A stretch of DNA of 64,000 bases from Capsicum annuum (lineage: Eukaryota; Streptophyta; Magnoliopsida; Solanales; Solanaceae), in the NCBI RefSeq assembly GCF_002878395.1, contig NC_061121.1, positions 132,349,584 through 132,413,583 on the forward strand. Reading direction: 5' to 3'. The position numbers were made by a program, and so were the translations under genes. This document shows, piece by piece, positions 24,361-36,569 of the stretch; position 1 is the stretch's first letter, and each line of letters starts with the position of its first letter. The notes beneath the pieces are model-generated. The model saw only the letters and a list, made by a program, of their open reading frames with translations, was not told where the DNA came from and searched no databases.

Positions 24361-25819
24361 TGATTACTATAGAAATATAGCACTTTCGATGCTTAAAATA
24401 AGAAAAGTATGCAAGTTTCTTAGGTTGTTGTGTTAGATATGATGTGTTTTGGATATGTTTTATAGGAAACTAGGTTTGGATTCTAAGTTTGTGAAAAAGA
24501 TGAAAAAAGGTGTTTTTAGCTATTTATGTGATCAATTATGGGTATTCATGACACTTTCTGGATTGTTCGCGACTAAAGAATGTGCAGGAATTATAGCAGA
24601 GCTGAAAAAAGATGTTCGATACCTACCTAGGTCAACATGTGGAGCACATGTAACACATGTGGACCGTATGTGGGAAAAGTATGTTCAGAATTCCAAAATC
24701 CTGAGAGCAGGCCTATAGGAATTTTTGGTCTAAGAATATGCAGTGGCCATATGCACCCAGTCTCAAGCCGCATGTGCCACATGCACCTAAGGCTAGGCTG
24801 CATGTGGACACCACATGTGGTCACCAACCCCTTTTTTCTTCTTTTTTGTTTGGGATCTGATATTAGGGTTTCATCATGTACTATAAATACCCCTTATGTG
24901 TTTTTTAGTAGAAGTTACCCACTCTTGATACTTATAAACATATTTTAATTCGTAGATTCAATTTTGGTCTTAGAATTCTCATGTATTTATTTTGGTTGAT
25001 TAATTCAGTTACGATTTTGGATTTTTACTTGTGATTATTGTGATTTCATCTTATGCTTTAAATCATCAATGTTGTTGATCTTCACAAGCATGAGTGGCTA
25101 AAAAATCTTAGCTAGGGTTATGGAAACCCTAACAGATTAATAAAGTAAGGGAAGTTCTATTGTTGATATGAACCGATACCCATGAATGCGTTGCATTATC
25201 TTCAATTTAATAATTTTCTTAGCGGTTGCAAATGTTAGGATCCCATCTAGATTATTGCTACTCACTCTAAAAAAGGAGTAGTGACTAGGAAAAGATAATA
25301 ACAACAGTAATTTGATAGTTAGTTGTCGATCCACGCTACTAGGGATTATCTAAGTAAGATGGTTAGCTTTCATCTAATAGCTACAGACTCAAAAGGTAAT
25401 TGTTAACTGGGATCATAATAAGAGTTAGTAAGGAGACATCACGAGCGTGAAAAGTTAAAGGGTGAAATCTGTCTGCTCGTCCAAAATATAGTAGATGGTA
25501 CATAACTTATCGATTCTTCATGCAAGGTATCGGGTTGGTTCAATAAAATACAATAAGCCTATAGTGTAGAGAAGTCAGGAGGGACACAATCCTAGTGTCT
25601 ACCTATGACTAATTACAACCAAAGTTGATATTCAACACTTGTTTGATATTGACACTCAAAACTCCCTATTTACATTTCCAGTTCTTCCCATTGATTACAA
25701 CAGTTGAGAGCCACGATTCCACATATTTCCTTGGGATTCAATCCCAACCTTTGTTGGGTTACTATATTTGGCAGCGACTGCATAACCTTAGGAGTGAAGG
25801 TGTTGCTTGGGCGTAATCA
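24361..25819 (+). mobile_element. 3' LTR of the Athila-like element
   Basis: Direct repeat of 18279-19727, 1459 bases. Contains the same TATA-like segment (CTATAAATACCCC, about 24880) and a stronger cluster of ATGTG/CACATGTGG words at 24632-24830. It ends GGGCGTAATCA. Confidence 0.85.
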
Positions 25820-27061
25820 GTACACATCCATCTCTTACGCCCAATCAAAAATATGTAGCACACATTCCCATTAATTGAACCAATTCATTCATTAAGGCAT
25901 CCCATTGGTATCATCATACCAACCTCACTTGCAAGTTAATATTTTTAGGCCATAACAATTAACCATTCACGTGGGGAAACTCACAACTCCTCTAGGTTTA
26001 AAATTATTCATTAATACGGGGAATCCATAAAAACCCCAAGATTCAATAAAATCAATTCGTTGTTCATTAACCCTTTATGCCAATGCATTCATATAAGTGA
26101 ACAAGTCAAACCATGTGACAAGCCATATTCAATACCAATTTCACAATTTGGGTTGAGGGAACACAATTTCTAAAACCATATATCAAGGAAAAATCATCAA
26201 ATTGGGGATAACCATGACCCCTTAGTTTATTTACCATTTCCATGCACCTCACAAGTTCAGATCGTTAATAGAGCATAAATAATTCAAATAAATCATGGGA
26301 AATCAAGTTAAGAGTCAATCATGCCAAATCCTCAGCCCATATCAAAACCCTTGTTAAAATCCACATAAACAATCATGTAATTTCATGCCATAAGTAAAAC
26401 AAGTTTAAGGGTAGAGTCACATGTCTGAAATATCAAGAATTATGGAGAGAATTTTCCATTGGAAGCTCTAATTGACTAACCTCTTGGAAACCCTAATGCT
26501 CCTGATTAAGAGAATTTGAGAGAGCTTTGAGAGTGTTTTGATTTGATAAAGGATGAAAATAAAGCCCCAAAGGTGTTTTATGGATGGGGTTTTAAATTGG
26601 GGAGTAACGGAAATGGCCAAAATGCCTCTTTAAATAAAGCTGAAAATTGTCACCAGTCGTTACGGGTGACCTGATGACTAGTAAGGTCACCTTAGGACTC
26701 ATGAGATCCGATAGTAGGCTGGACAGTGTCCATGGCACCCATATTGGTCTAGTTAAAAGTCATATCATACTATTCGTAGCCAGACATTAGGACACGTAAA
26801 CTCCACTCGTAATCATTACAGAAACTATTTTGTCATAAACTTAACACCTTATGATTTCCACCTTATGAAATGCATGGAGTCATTGCGACTCATGAACTCA
26901 AGTCGTCACTAAGGCAGTAATTTAGGTAAATCTCTCTAGACACCTTATGACCTGGGTCCTATGACCCATTAAGACACCCTACGACACTTAGGAGAGTCGT
27001 AGTGTAGGTAGTGAGCTCAGATGTCAAGGAATTTTCAAGGACCAAAATCTAGGAAGTTTCA
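25820..27061 (-). mobile_element. 3' LTR of the chromodomain gypsy element, right part
   Basis: Matches 33040-34045 of the other LTR (TAATTGAACCAATTCATTCA is shared with 33091 onward) and then the remaining ~120 bases at 47684-47802. Read on the minus strand the LTR begins TGAAACTTCCTAGATTTTGG at 27061. The complement of 27062-27074, AAAGGGGGGAGAA, is the adjoining polypurine tract. Confidence 0.85.
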
Positions 27062-27074
27062 TTCTCCCCCCTTT
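27062..27074 (-). other. Polypurine tract of the chromodomain gypsy element
   Basis: The minus strand reads AAAGGGGGGAGAA immediately before the LTR start TGAAAC. This is the expected plus-strand priming site. Confidence 0.85.
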
Positions 27075-27229
27075 ATGATCATTCTCCCTCATATGATGAG
27101 ACAAGGCACTCCTTAGCATGATTTAATAGAGAATAAAACCACACCTTACCTTTAACAAAGACAAAAAATAAGGATATTAAGGAAAACACATACCTTAAGC
27201 ACGATCATCCACAATGGGGAATAAGAATA

Positions 27230-28500
27230 GATATTTGGACTTCATGTCCCCTTAGCTTCTTCAAACTTTTGGTTCCTTCATAGAACCTTCATTGAAACCA
27301 CATCCTTAGTCCGCAATCAATAGACTTGCCGATCCAAGATCTCAATTGGGATTTACTCATAAGATAAGGAATCCAAAATACCCTCACTCTCCAAAGAAAT
27401 AACCAAGGAAGGATCGCCCATGTACTTTTTCAACATTGAGACATGGAACACCGGATGAATGGAACCCAAACTAGAAGGCAAATCCAATTCATAAGACACA
27501 TTAGGCACTCTTTTCAAAACCAAATACGAACCCACATAATTGGGACTAAGCTTACCCTTCTTTCCAAACCACATCACTCCCTTCACCGGAGATATCTTCA
27601 AGAACACCCAATTGCCAACTTCAAATTTCAACTCCCTTTTCCTCGCATCCGCATAGGACTTTTGGCGACTTTGGGAGATCTTAAGCCTATCCCAAATCAT
27701 CTTCCTCTTTTCTATGTTTTCGTGAAGAATGTCGGGACCATACAAGATATTCTCACCAACCTCAAACTATCTAATAGAATACCTACACCTACTACCATAG
27801 AGGGGCTCAAAAGGAGCTATCCCTATACTAGATTGATAACTATTATTATACGAGAACTCTACGAGGGGAAAATGATCAACCCAACTACCACCAAAGTTGA
27901 TCACACAAAACCTTAGCATATCCTCCAACATCTGAATGACCCTCTCCACTTGTTCATCCACTTGAGGGTGTAAAGTGGTGCTAAGTCTCACCTCAGTCCC
28001 CAAACCTCTCTAAAAAGAATACTAGATGTGAGATGAGAACTACGTACTGTGATTAGATATAATTGAGACAGTCACACCATGCAACTTGATGATTTCCTGA
28101 ATGAAAAGCTTAGGATAATCCCTCCCAGAAAGTGAGCAAACTTAGTCATCCTATCAAGGATGACCCAAATCAAATCAAAATGACTATACGACCGCGGAAG
28201 ATCGGTAACAAAATCCATATTAATCACCTCCACTTCCAGACAGGTATCTTATATTCTTGAAACAATCTATCAGGTCTCAAGTGCTCCACCTTCACTTGCT
28301 AACACATATGCACTTAGCCATAAAATTAGCCACCTCTCTCTTTATGTTATTCCACTAGTAGATCTCTTTTAATTCATGGTACATCTTAGTATAACTAGGA
28401 TAAATAGTTTACCTTAACTCATGAACATCAGTCAAGATCCTCTCTTTCTTCCCATCAACATTGGGGACATACAACCTACCTTGGTACCTCAAAATACCAT
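27230..28500 (-). pseudogene. Integrase with C-terminal chromodomain, chromovirus gypsy element
   Basis: Minus strand, several frames. The zinc-binding region is at about 28330-28470 (ERILTDVHELR, then NNIKREVANFMAKC). The catalytic-core end is at 27767-28003: LSTTLHPQVDEQVERVIQML, with the catalytic Glu retained in QVERVIQ. The C-terminal domain is at 27353-27745: VFLKISPVKGVMWFGKKGKL and IHPVFHVSMLKKY. After the stop at 27351 the frame continues with IPIEILDRQVY and LRTKDVVSMKVL then RNQKFEE, a decayed chromodomain in which the usual KVLWRNQ Trp is a TGA. Chromodomain (Tekay/Del-type) integrases are known to direct insertion to heterochromatin. The core between 28003 and 28330 has frameshifts. 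Confidence 0.9.
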
Positions 28501-28779
28501 CACACCCAATCTTGAAAGCCATCACTTTCTTCTGACCAACATCGTCCTTGATGAATATCAAGATAGGATCCAAAACCTCCTTCTCCTTTACCTCATCCCC
28601 AAGAGATGACTTTACCACCTCTTACACAATCACACTACCATCCTCAGAGTCCAAGAGACAATCTCCAAGATTAGCCAAATGGTGAATATCCTTCAACGAA
28701 CCTCGGTTCTCCTTATACACATGAGATAAACTCCCCATGAACAACCTGCTAAGAGCATCATCAACCATATTAGCTTTAC

Positions 28780-30153
28780 CTAGCTAATAATAGAGACTCA
28801 TGTTGTAATCCTTGAGCAACTCAAGCCTTCTTGTTTACTCGAGATTCAACTTCTTCTGGGTGAACACATACTGCTAACTCTTCTGGTCAAAATAAATGTC
28901 AACATGAACCTCATACAAGTAATGGTGCGAAATCTTCAAAGCAAAAACTACAGCCAACAACTCCAAATCATGAGTTGAATAATTCTTCTCATGCACCTTA
29001 AGTTGTCCAGAAGCATACGCCACCACCCTACCATGCTGTATGAAAACACAACCAAGTCCCACACGGGATGCATCAAAATATACAATGAAACCATCAGTAC
29101 CCTCGGGTAGGGTCAAAATAGGAGTCAGAGTTAATCTATCCTTTAACTTCTCAAAAATACCCTCACAAGAATCGGACCACATTAAATTCACTTTCTTTTG
29201 AGTCAACCTAGTCAATGGGGCAACAATCGAAGAGAAATTCTCCACAAACCTTCTACAATACTTAGGTAATCCGAAGAAGCTCCAAACCTTAGTTAGGGTT
29301 GTGGGTCTAGGCCACTTCTTAACCACCACAACTTTCTGTGGATCCACCATGATCCCAGTGAAACAACATGACCCAGAAAAGTAACAACATTCAATTAGAA
29401 CTTACACTTTGAGAATTTATCATACAACCACGATCCTTAAGGGGTTGTAACACTATACAGAGGTGAATGACATGATCCCCATTACTCTTTGAATATACCA
29501 GAATATCATCAATGAATACAATGATGAATAAGTCAAGAAAATAATGAAATACCCAGTTCATAAGATCCATAAATGTTGTTGAGGCATTTGTCAAACAAAA
29601 GGACATCACCAAAAACTCAAAATTACTATACCGGGTATGAAATAAAGTCTTAGGGATATCCATCTCCCTAATCTTCAGCTTATGATAACTCGACTGAAAG
29701 TCAATCTTAGAAAAGTACTTAGCACCCTAAAGTTGATCAAATAGGTTATCAATTCTAGGAAGGGGTTTACCAATTCTTCATCATTACCTTATTCAACTGG
29801 TGGTAGTCTATACTTATTTGAAGGAAACCATCCCTCTTATGCACGAATAGAATAGGTGCACCCCATGGAGACATACTAGCAAGGATAAAACCCTTATCAA
29901 GAAGATCTTTTAACTCAACCTTAAGATTTTTCAACCCAACCAAAGCTATTTTATAAGGAGGGATAGAGATAGGATGGCTATCCAGGACAAGATAAATCCC
30001 AAAGTCTCTTTCCCTGTCAGGAGAAATACCAAGAAGATCATCAGGGAAAACCTTAAGAAATTCATTAACCACTGGGACGAATTGTAGAAAGGGAACCTCC
30101 AACTTGGAATCCTTAACATGCACAAGATGAAAAATACACCGCTTGGAAAGCAA
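28780..30153 (-). pseudogene. Reverse transcriptase and RNase H of the chromodomain gypsy element
   Basis: Minus strand. RT begins with [40 protein letters not shown] and [10 protein letters not shown] (29767-30153, first catalytic Asp in IDY). It continues with MDIPKTLFHTRYSNFEFLVM and VFIDDILVYSKS (29391-29663, the catalytic DD box). The connection and RNase H lie at 28874-29350: [40 protein letters not shown]. The RNase H acidic residues in FDAS and DLELL are kept, and the later TDHKS appears as YFDQKS. Stops and frameshifts at 28870, 29370 and 29700-29766 break the chain. In the live element this enzyme copies element RNA into DNA. Confidence 0.9.
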
Positions 30154-30291
30154 TTTTCGATCTCTAAGATATGAAATGAACCTTTATTTAGGCACTAGGG
30201 AACTCCCTTCCCATTCAATCACCAAATCATTAGGAAATTTGAAACTGACCTTATCAGTCTGTTAGTCTAGAGAAGTATAGTATGAACGCAA

Positions 30292-30620
30292 CTAATCCAT
30301 CCTTAAGATCACGCCAAAATAAACCATATCCAACTCTATCAAGTCTACCAAGGTATCTCTACCATAGATAGATACCATACAACCCCTACAGACTTTTCTA
30401 GCCATAATAGATTCACCGATCAGGGTAAATACATAAAAGGGATCTGAAAGACACTCAGGACAGAAACTAAAATAAACAGCCATATCTATGGTCACATAGA
30501 AAAGAGTATACCTCAGATCAAGCAAGCAATACAATCATAATAGAAGAGTTTTAACTTACCAGTGATGTTATCAGGAGATGCTTTAGAGTCCTGATAGATT
30601 GCAAAAGCATACATACAGTT
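30292..30620 (-). pseudogene. Aspartic protease of the chromodomain gypsy element
   Basis: A minus-strand open frame (30292-30534) matches the family order: CLLDLRYTLFYVTIDMAVYF at the active site, then LIGESIMARKVCRGCMVSIY and DLIELDMVYFGVILRMD. The active Asp is present, but the usual DPGST has become DLRYT, so the enzyme would be inactive. It lies between gag and RT, as is normal. Confidence 0.8.
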
Positions 30621-31888
30621 TTAGCCAATGCCAGTACCAGAAGTGGCACTCTTCGATGCAGAACTGATGAAGTTGCCAACCTTGTTAGCCCCAAAAGTAA
30701 CCTTAGAAGGATAATCTCGTTGCATTTGAACAATCTGACCGAAACTAAAATAACAATTCCTCCCTTTCTTATACTAACCATGATGTAATTGACCATAAAA
30801 CCGACAAGGGGGATATGATGTAGCTGACTGGGCTCTTTTGGCCTGAGATTTTGCACCCTGTACCTTAGGCCCATCACTACTCTAGAAATAATGATCACCA
30901 GATGACTTTGGAAAGGGAGAACTAGCCATCAAATTGGAGTTAGGACTCTCCCATATCTTTTTTTAGACTACTGCCTGCTATCTCAACCACTCTATTGCTG
31001 ACCTTCACCCTGACCCAAATATTTGAACCTCTTACTCTGTGTTTCCTCTATTTTCTCTTGCCTTTTATTTTTCTCCTCATCTTATTGCATATACACCATA
31101 AATCTAGAAATGTCCATATCCTTATTCAATAAAGCGGCCTTGATCTCCAAAACTAAATATCAAGACAATTTTGAAGCAAACTTCCTCATCCTATCCCTCA
31201 TGCTAGACATTAATACAAGATCATAGCAAGACAACTGATGAAATTTCAAGGTATACTCCTTCACAGTCACCTTGACTTGTTTTAAATTCACAAACTTCTC
31301 TCTTTTTGCCTTCCTCTTGAGAAATAAGAGATCCAGAAAAGCACTAGAAAAGTCCTCCCACAAGGATGAGTCATCATTATCACCTCAAAGTTATTCCTAT
31401 TCTTCGTACCACTGATATGCCATATCATTCAACTAATAACTAGCAAACTCCACAACCTTTACATCAGTGCTATGCATCACTCAAAAAATCTTTTCTATCT
31501 TTTCAATAAAACCTTAAGGATTCTTCTAAACCTTGGAGCCAGTAAAGGTCGAAGGATTCAGCCTCATGAACTACTCAACTCGGGCAGCCTCAGAAGAAAT
31601 CACAACAGTACTAGTAGGACCTGACTAATATGATGGAGATGTCACCAACTAGGACAACATATGATTGAAACAATGAAATTCAGCATTAGTAATATCTACT
31701 TGAGGAGACTGAGCAAGAGTGCCATAAGTGGGAGAAGGATTAGTGGAGGCTGGTGGAACTTCACTAAGGCAATTAGAAGCAGTGATACTAGACCAGGTCT
31801 GAACTCCATAAGTAGGACGAGTCCCATCTGCATTGTCCTCATGTACAATAGAGGATTTTCCATTAGCATCAGATCTTTTGTTAGGCAT
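30621..31888 (-). pseudogene. Gag of the chromodomain gypsy element
   Basis: The likely start is the minus-strand ATG at 31888 (MPNKRSDANG), followed by a Pro/Thr-rich segment and VDITNAEFHCFNHMLS. The gag core is at 31160-31363: FSSAFLDLLFLKRKAKREKF and QVKVTVKEYTLKFHQLSCYD. The C-terminal part near 30640-30780 resembles the zinc-knuckle region but has lost its cysteines. Frameshifts and stops are frequent. The gag-only element at 37462-45915 has a related gag, better preserved in frame. Confidence 0.8.
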
Positions 31889-32101
31889 GATCTGAAAAGT
31901 AAACAAACGAGAATTAGAGAAAATTTTAACACCCTAGACTGTACAGCTAGAAAACAAATCACAAGAAAGAGAAACATTCTTAAATGTCTCATAAACTCTC
32001 TCTTATAAGTATGGCATGCTACACACCCATAAAAGAGACTCTACTATACACGGCATTGTAGACACCTAATTGACCATAAACCTAGGCATTGATACCAACT
32101 T
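31889..32101 (-). other. Leader and primer binding site of the chromodomain gypsy element
   Basis: The minus strand reads TTGGTATCAATGCC (32098-32085) just inside the LTR end. This matches the initiator tRNA-Met site TGGTATCAGAGC except for AG to AT. The leader between it and gag is ~200 bases with no other feature. Confidence 0.75.
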
Positions 32102-34051
32102 TGTCACAACCTAAACTAGGGCCTGACCGTGATAGGTATCTCGAGTCTACCGTGGACCAGAGACCAACCCCTTAGCTAAATCAACAGAGCATACATACTA
32201 ATAAAAACTGAATTCTAAACATAAATCAAGATAGAAAAGGTAAAATTTAAGACATTTATGTTATGCCAAAAGAACCAATAACCAATACCCAAGTCCACAG
32301 TAATATCCACAAAGCCTCTAATAACTAAATACCAATAAAAAGTTGGGATGTGCCCCTGACAATAGCTAAAACAAGTCTAAAAAAGAGTATATGACATAAG
32401 AAAACCAAACATGAAATGAGGGTCTTCTAGAGTATGAAAGATCACCACTTCAAGTCACCTCTCATTTAATCCAGAAGTTACCTAATCACTGCATAAGTAA
32501 ACCAGTTGTATCTCCATGCCCTGCATCACATAGGGATATAACGTTCACAGATGATTAACGGGTTGAGATCTAGCATATAACTCAGGGATAAGAGGATAAA
32601 ATAATTCTATGATCAATAATTCAAAACTAGTCAAAATCCAATATACATATCCATATGCAAATACATATAAATATCACACGTTGGGTTAGGGAACAAGGAT
32701 TAGCATGACTTTTAAGACCTTAGCCTAGGTTGTGTAGAATAACCGTCATAAGAAGGCACCCACGAGCTATATGGGCCTAGCTCTTCCCCAGTTGGAAGGG
32801 CCCCAATATGTAATCTATACAAACCAGAGGATGATCATATGTGTATATGACTTATGGAGGACTCAAACCTCCCGACATATATTATGGTGGCTAAAGAATA
32901 AAATCATGTTACATGGGGGACTCGAACCTCCCAATCTTGTAATAAGGGGGACTCAAAACTCCTTATAATTTAGACCCCGTATCCACAATTACAATTTTTA
33001 GTATTGGTCCTTCAGGACCTCCAGTTTAACGACTCAGCTACACAACCCTCTCTTAAGCCTAATTAAAAATATTTAGAACACATTTCCATTAATTGAACCA
33101 ATTCATTCATTAAAGCATCCCGTTGGTATCTCATACCAACCTCACTTGTAATTTAATATTATCATGCCATAACAATTAACCATTCATATAGGGAAACTCA
33201 TAACCCTTCTAGGTACAATTATTCTTTCATACGGGGTATCCATAAACCCCAAAATTCAATAAAATCAATCCATTGTTCATTAACCTTTTTGCCCATTCAT
33301 TATATAAGTGAACAAATCAAACCATGTGACAAGCTATATTGAATATCAATTTTATAATTTGGGTTAATGAAACACAATTTTCAAAATCATATATCAAGGG
33401 AAAATCATCAAAGTAGGGATAACCATGACCCCTTAGTTTATTTACCATTCACATGCACCCCACAAGTTCAAAATCATTAATAGTCCATGAATAATGCAAA
33501 ATAAATCATGAGAAATAAAGTTGTCAATTTTTCCAAAATCCTCAACCCACATCAAAACCTTTGTTCAAATCTACATAAACAATCATCTAATTTCATGCCA
33601 TGAGTAAAAAAAGTTTAAGGGTAGAGTCACATTCCTGAATTATCAAGAATTATGGAAAGAATTTGCCCTTGAAGCTCTAATTGACCAACGTCTTAGAAAC
33701 CCTAATGTTGTTACTTGAGAGAATTTGAGAGAGCTTTGAGAGTGTTTTGATTTGATAAAAGATTAAAATAAAGCACCAAAGGAGCTTTATGGATGGGGTA
33801 TTTTAATTGGGGAGTAAAGGAAATAACTAAAGTGCCCTTTTAAATAAAGTTGAAAATCATCGCCAGGTCTTATAAGTGACCTTACGACTTTGTAGGTTCA
33901 CCTTATGACTCGTGAGATCCAGTTGCAGGATAGATAGTGTCCATGTCTACCCACACTGGTCTGCTTACAAGTCGTACCATATGACTCATAGCTACACATT
34001 ACGACTCATAAACTCCAATCATAATCAAGATAGAAAATATTATTTCATCCA
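32102..34051 (-). mobile_element. 5' LTR of the chromodomain gypsy element, left part
   Basis: Alignable with the split 3' LTR over its whole length: 32119-33030 with 17340-18278, and 33040-34045 with 25826-26835. At about 34051 it stops and copia-type sequence begins. The last ~120 bases of the LTR are found at 47684-47802, and about 105 bases in between are missing. 1950 + 105 + 119 is close to the 2183 bases of the other LTR. Confidence 0.8.
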
Positions 34052-34129
34052 AATGTAGCAGTTCTGACATAGCGGACCTTGAAAGCTTTGAGGTCACCAA
34101 AGAACAGTAAGAGGTATTTCAAACTAATG

Positions 34130-34990
34130 CTCGTGCTATAAGTTTCTTAGGTATGTAGTTAGTGGAGAAGAATACGACAAGATTTCAATGTGTGAAATAG
34201 AAAAAGAAATGTGGGACAAACTGGAGGTAACCTATGAAGGAACCAATAAAGTCAAGAAGTCAAAAACTAGTGCTCTTGTCAATAAATATGAGTTATTTAA
34301 AATGGAGGAAAATGAGTACATTGAAACAATGTCTACCAAATTCAGTAAAATTGTGTGCAAACTAAAATCACTGGGGATGATTTATCTTTACAGTCTACAA
34401 GTCCAGAAGCTGGTCCGAAGTCTCCCAAAAACTTAGGAAACCAAGGCTGCCATTCTGGAAGACAGAGATCTTCACAACATGACATATAATAAACTACAAG
34501 GTAACCTTATTGCATCTAAGAAAAATTATATCAATACGTTTCACAAGGATAAAAAGAAGAAATCAGTGACCTTGAATGTTGCTCCAACCAAAAAAGAGGG
34601 CATTCTGAAAGATGCTAATGGTAAAGGAATGACCCTCATCAACCGTGGAGTAAGGAAGATCATGAGGCAGAGACAACAAAGATCCAAAGAGGCAAAAATA
34701 ATGATTCTATAAGAAATTATGAATGTTGCTACTACTGTTAAAAGCCTGGCTACTTTAAATAGACTTGTCAAGAATTAAAAAAAAGAAAATCCAGGAAGAA
34801 TCAAAATTTTATAGCCTACAGCGATGAATATGAAATTGAAGAAGAAATAGAAGCCACAAATATGTGCTTCATGGCAACAGGTGAATCTAGAGAGGTAAGA
34901 CTACACGATTGTCATAATTGCAACACTCTTGAATCTAGCTTAGTTATGATTACTGACGAGCTTCAAAAGGTTATAGATAAATATAACAAA
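34130..34990 (+). pseudogene. Copia-type gag (UBN2 domain) with zinc knuckle remnant
   Basis: The frame beginning around 34188 encodes CEIEKEMWDKLEVTYEGTNK, ALVNKYELFKMEENEYIETM and YSLQVQKLVRSLPKT, the core of the copia gag domain (UBN2, PF14223). A TAG at 34434 replaces the Trp usual in LPKSWE, then KAAILEDRDLHNMTYNKLQG follows. After a frameshift near 34715 comes CYYC, KPGYFK and TC (34731-34775), a CCHC knuckle with its His changed to Tyr and two stops. Acidic sequence DEYEIEEEIEA and MCFMATGE follows. Nucleocapsid role is inferred from family knowledge. Confidence 0.85.
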
Positions 34991-35299
34991 CTCGCTCAAG
35001 AAAAGTAAAGTTTCAAAGCTCAATTTAAATGAAAATTCAAAGAGGAACGAAGAAATTGACAAATAGAAATTAAAGCATGTCAAATTGAAATTGACCTTTT
35101 TCATGAAGAGCTTTACAATCCAAAATTAAAATTGAAAAATTTTAATGCATCCCAAGACATATTTTTGTAAGTTCAAACTCCTTTAGAAACTATTTGAGTT
35201 CCTCATCAGGGCCGCTTTAATTAGCTAAGAACTTTTTCTCCTATTGAGGGCCCGTTTGTTTCATCTGGGGACAAAAAGGGAAAAAATCCTATAGTTAAA

Positions 35300-35757
35300 G
35301 GCAATAAGCCTAAAATTGTGTGGGTTTGGAAGCCCAAATAAATTACATCTAACCCATAAGGACCCAAGACAACTTGGGTCTCTAATCAGAATTAATCTTC
35401 ATATTTTGTAGGAATATGTCTGGAAAGTCTATAAAAGGGAGGGATTAATAGTGGATGTTCTAGAAGTATAGATGGAAAGAAAAAGGTCTCCTACATTTTT
35501 ACAAAATATAGATGAAAAACTGCCAGATTCGGTGACAATGATAGAGGCAATGTCACTAGATTCGACTAGGCCCCCTTCAGAGTCGACTCTTCAAATAAAA
35601 ATAAAGGCAGAAGGAATTGAAATCAATAAAATACCTATCAATATCAGATTTAAATATGAATTACCCCTGTATGTTGATACTCTCAAATTTTTTAAGATGC
35701 CTCAATTCTTAAGAGATTTTCATGAAACAATCTCCAAAATTTGAAAATCTATTTTAA
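35300..35757 (+). pseudogene. Copia-type protease start and open tail
   Basis: At 35447-35476 the codons read NSGCSRSIDG, the retroelement protease signature normally WYLDSGCSRHMTG, with the catalytic Asp replaced by Asn. In the frame of this motif FGDND and GN follow, as in the normal KFGDN...KGNI block. In an overlapping frame a 90-residue open stretch (35472-35744) runs to a TGA. I believe the motif frame is the original one and the longer open frame is secondary. Pol sequence ends here, so a deletion joins this point to the 3' region. Confidence 0.6.
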
Positions 35758-36569
35758 AACCTTCTTAAAAGGGAGGAAAATTTGCTATTTTTTTAAAATT
35801 ATATTATTCTATTATCTTTGCTATATGTTTTGACACTATTCTTGATAATTCTAACATTTTTGTGAGAATTTTTGCCATTCTAATGAAAGATTTGTCTCAT
35901 GTGTAATATCCTAAACTCATAGCTTAGCAAGGAACAAACTTTAGTTGGCTCTCCAACAACCGGAGCCATATGCACAACTCTTGTAAGTTGTTACACTTAA
36001 ATTCTCTGAATCCTGCATCAACTACTTGATGTCAATCTATCACTTAAGATTATTCACAAAATGTATATTAATGTTGTGCTGATAATCTATTTAATTGTTC
36101 TAGCAAAAAAATGAATCCCTTTTAAAAAAAATCTTGATTTCTCAGAAAAAGATTTGGTATTAATAGTTTTTGAGTCATATTTTTGGACACAAATCATTTT
36201 ACTTAGTCTAATATTTTTTTTTGAAGAAAAATCTTCAAAAAGGGATTTAGCCTTAATGACTTATGGGTCATATTTTGATCACAATATTTTTTTACTTAGT
36301 CCAATTTTACCTATTTTACCAAAAAGTTCTTTAATTTTAAAAAGGTGTCATAATTATTTCACCATTCCCACTCCACCCTTGTACCCCTCACTCTTTTCTA
36401 TGCTATGTCCTTTCTTTCCATCAGTTCTCTTTCACTTTATGTTTCTTCACTTCTCCATTCCTATCCTTTCTAAATAGTCTCCTTCCCAGGTTCTCTTAAC
36501 TGGCTCTCCTCCTTTTCTCTCTATTTTTTAGTCTCACCCTTTTTATTTCTCATGTCAAAAACCCAATAA
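35758..36569 (+). other. AT-rich spacer in the copia-like element
   Basis: Noncoding sequence between the protease remnant and the 3' ORF. Two related blocks, each with GAAAAAGATTTGG/AAAAAGGGATTTAG-like text, GACTTATGGGTCATATTTT and TTTACTTAGTC (about 36140-36215 and 36225-36305), look like an old ~85-bp duplication. No gene is seen. Confidence 0.5.

Larger units (their letters stand above)
18279..25819 (+). mobile_element. Athila-like LTR retrotransposon with gag and protease only, 7541 bp
   Basis: Two direct LTRs, 18279-19727 and 24361-25819, run from TGATGTGCTATAG / TGATTACTATAG to TTACCA / TAATCA and are similar throughout. After the first LTR comes AAATTTTGGTGTCGTTTCTG, a decayed form of the TTTTGGCGCCGTTGCCGGGG site (tRNA-Asp) that I associate with Athila-type elements. 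Inside is a gag of Athila type and a protease remnant. No reverse transcriptase, RNase H or integrase could be found, so the element is non-autonomous or internally deleted. Flanks ATACC and GTACA agree at 3 of 5 bases. The insertion is confirmed by the uninterrupted LTR copy at 32102-34051. Confidence 0.85.

Noticed and set aside
18274..25824. Exact 5-bp duplication for the Athila-like element
   Set aside because: The flanks ATACC and GTACA agree at only 3 of 5 bases. The insertion is accepted on the basis of the uninterrupted LTR copy instead, and no clean duplication is claimed.
27443..27916. 157-residue open frame on the plus strand
   Set aside because: It is the antisense shadow of the integrase C-terminal domain of the chromodomain gypsy element, whose minus-strand translation has clear family motifs.
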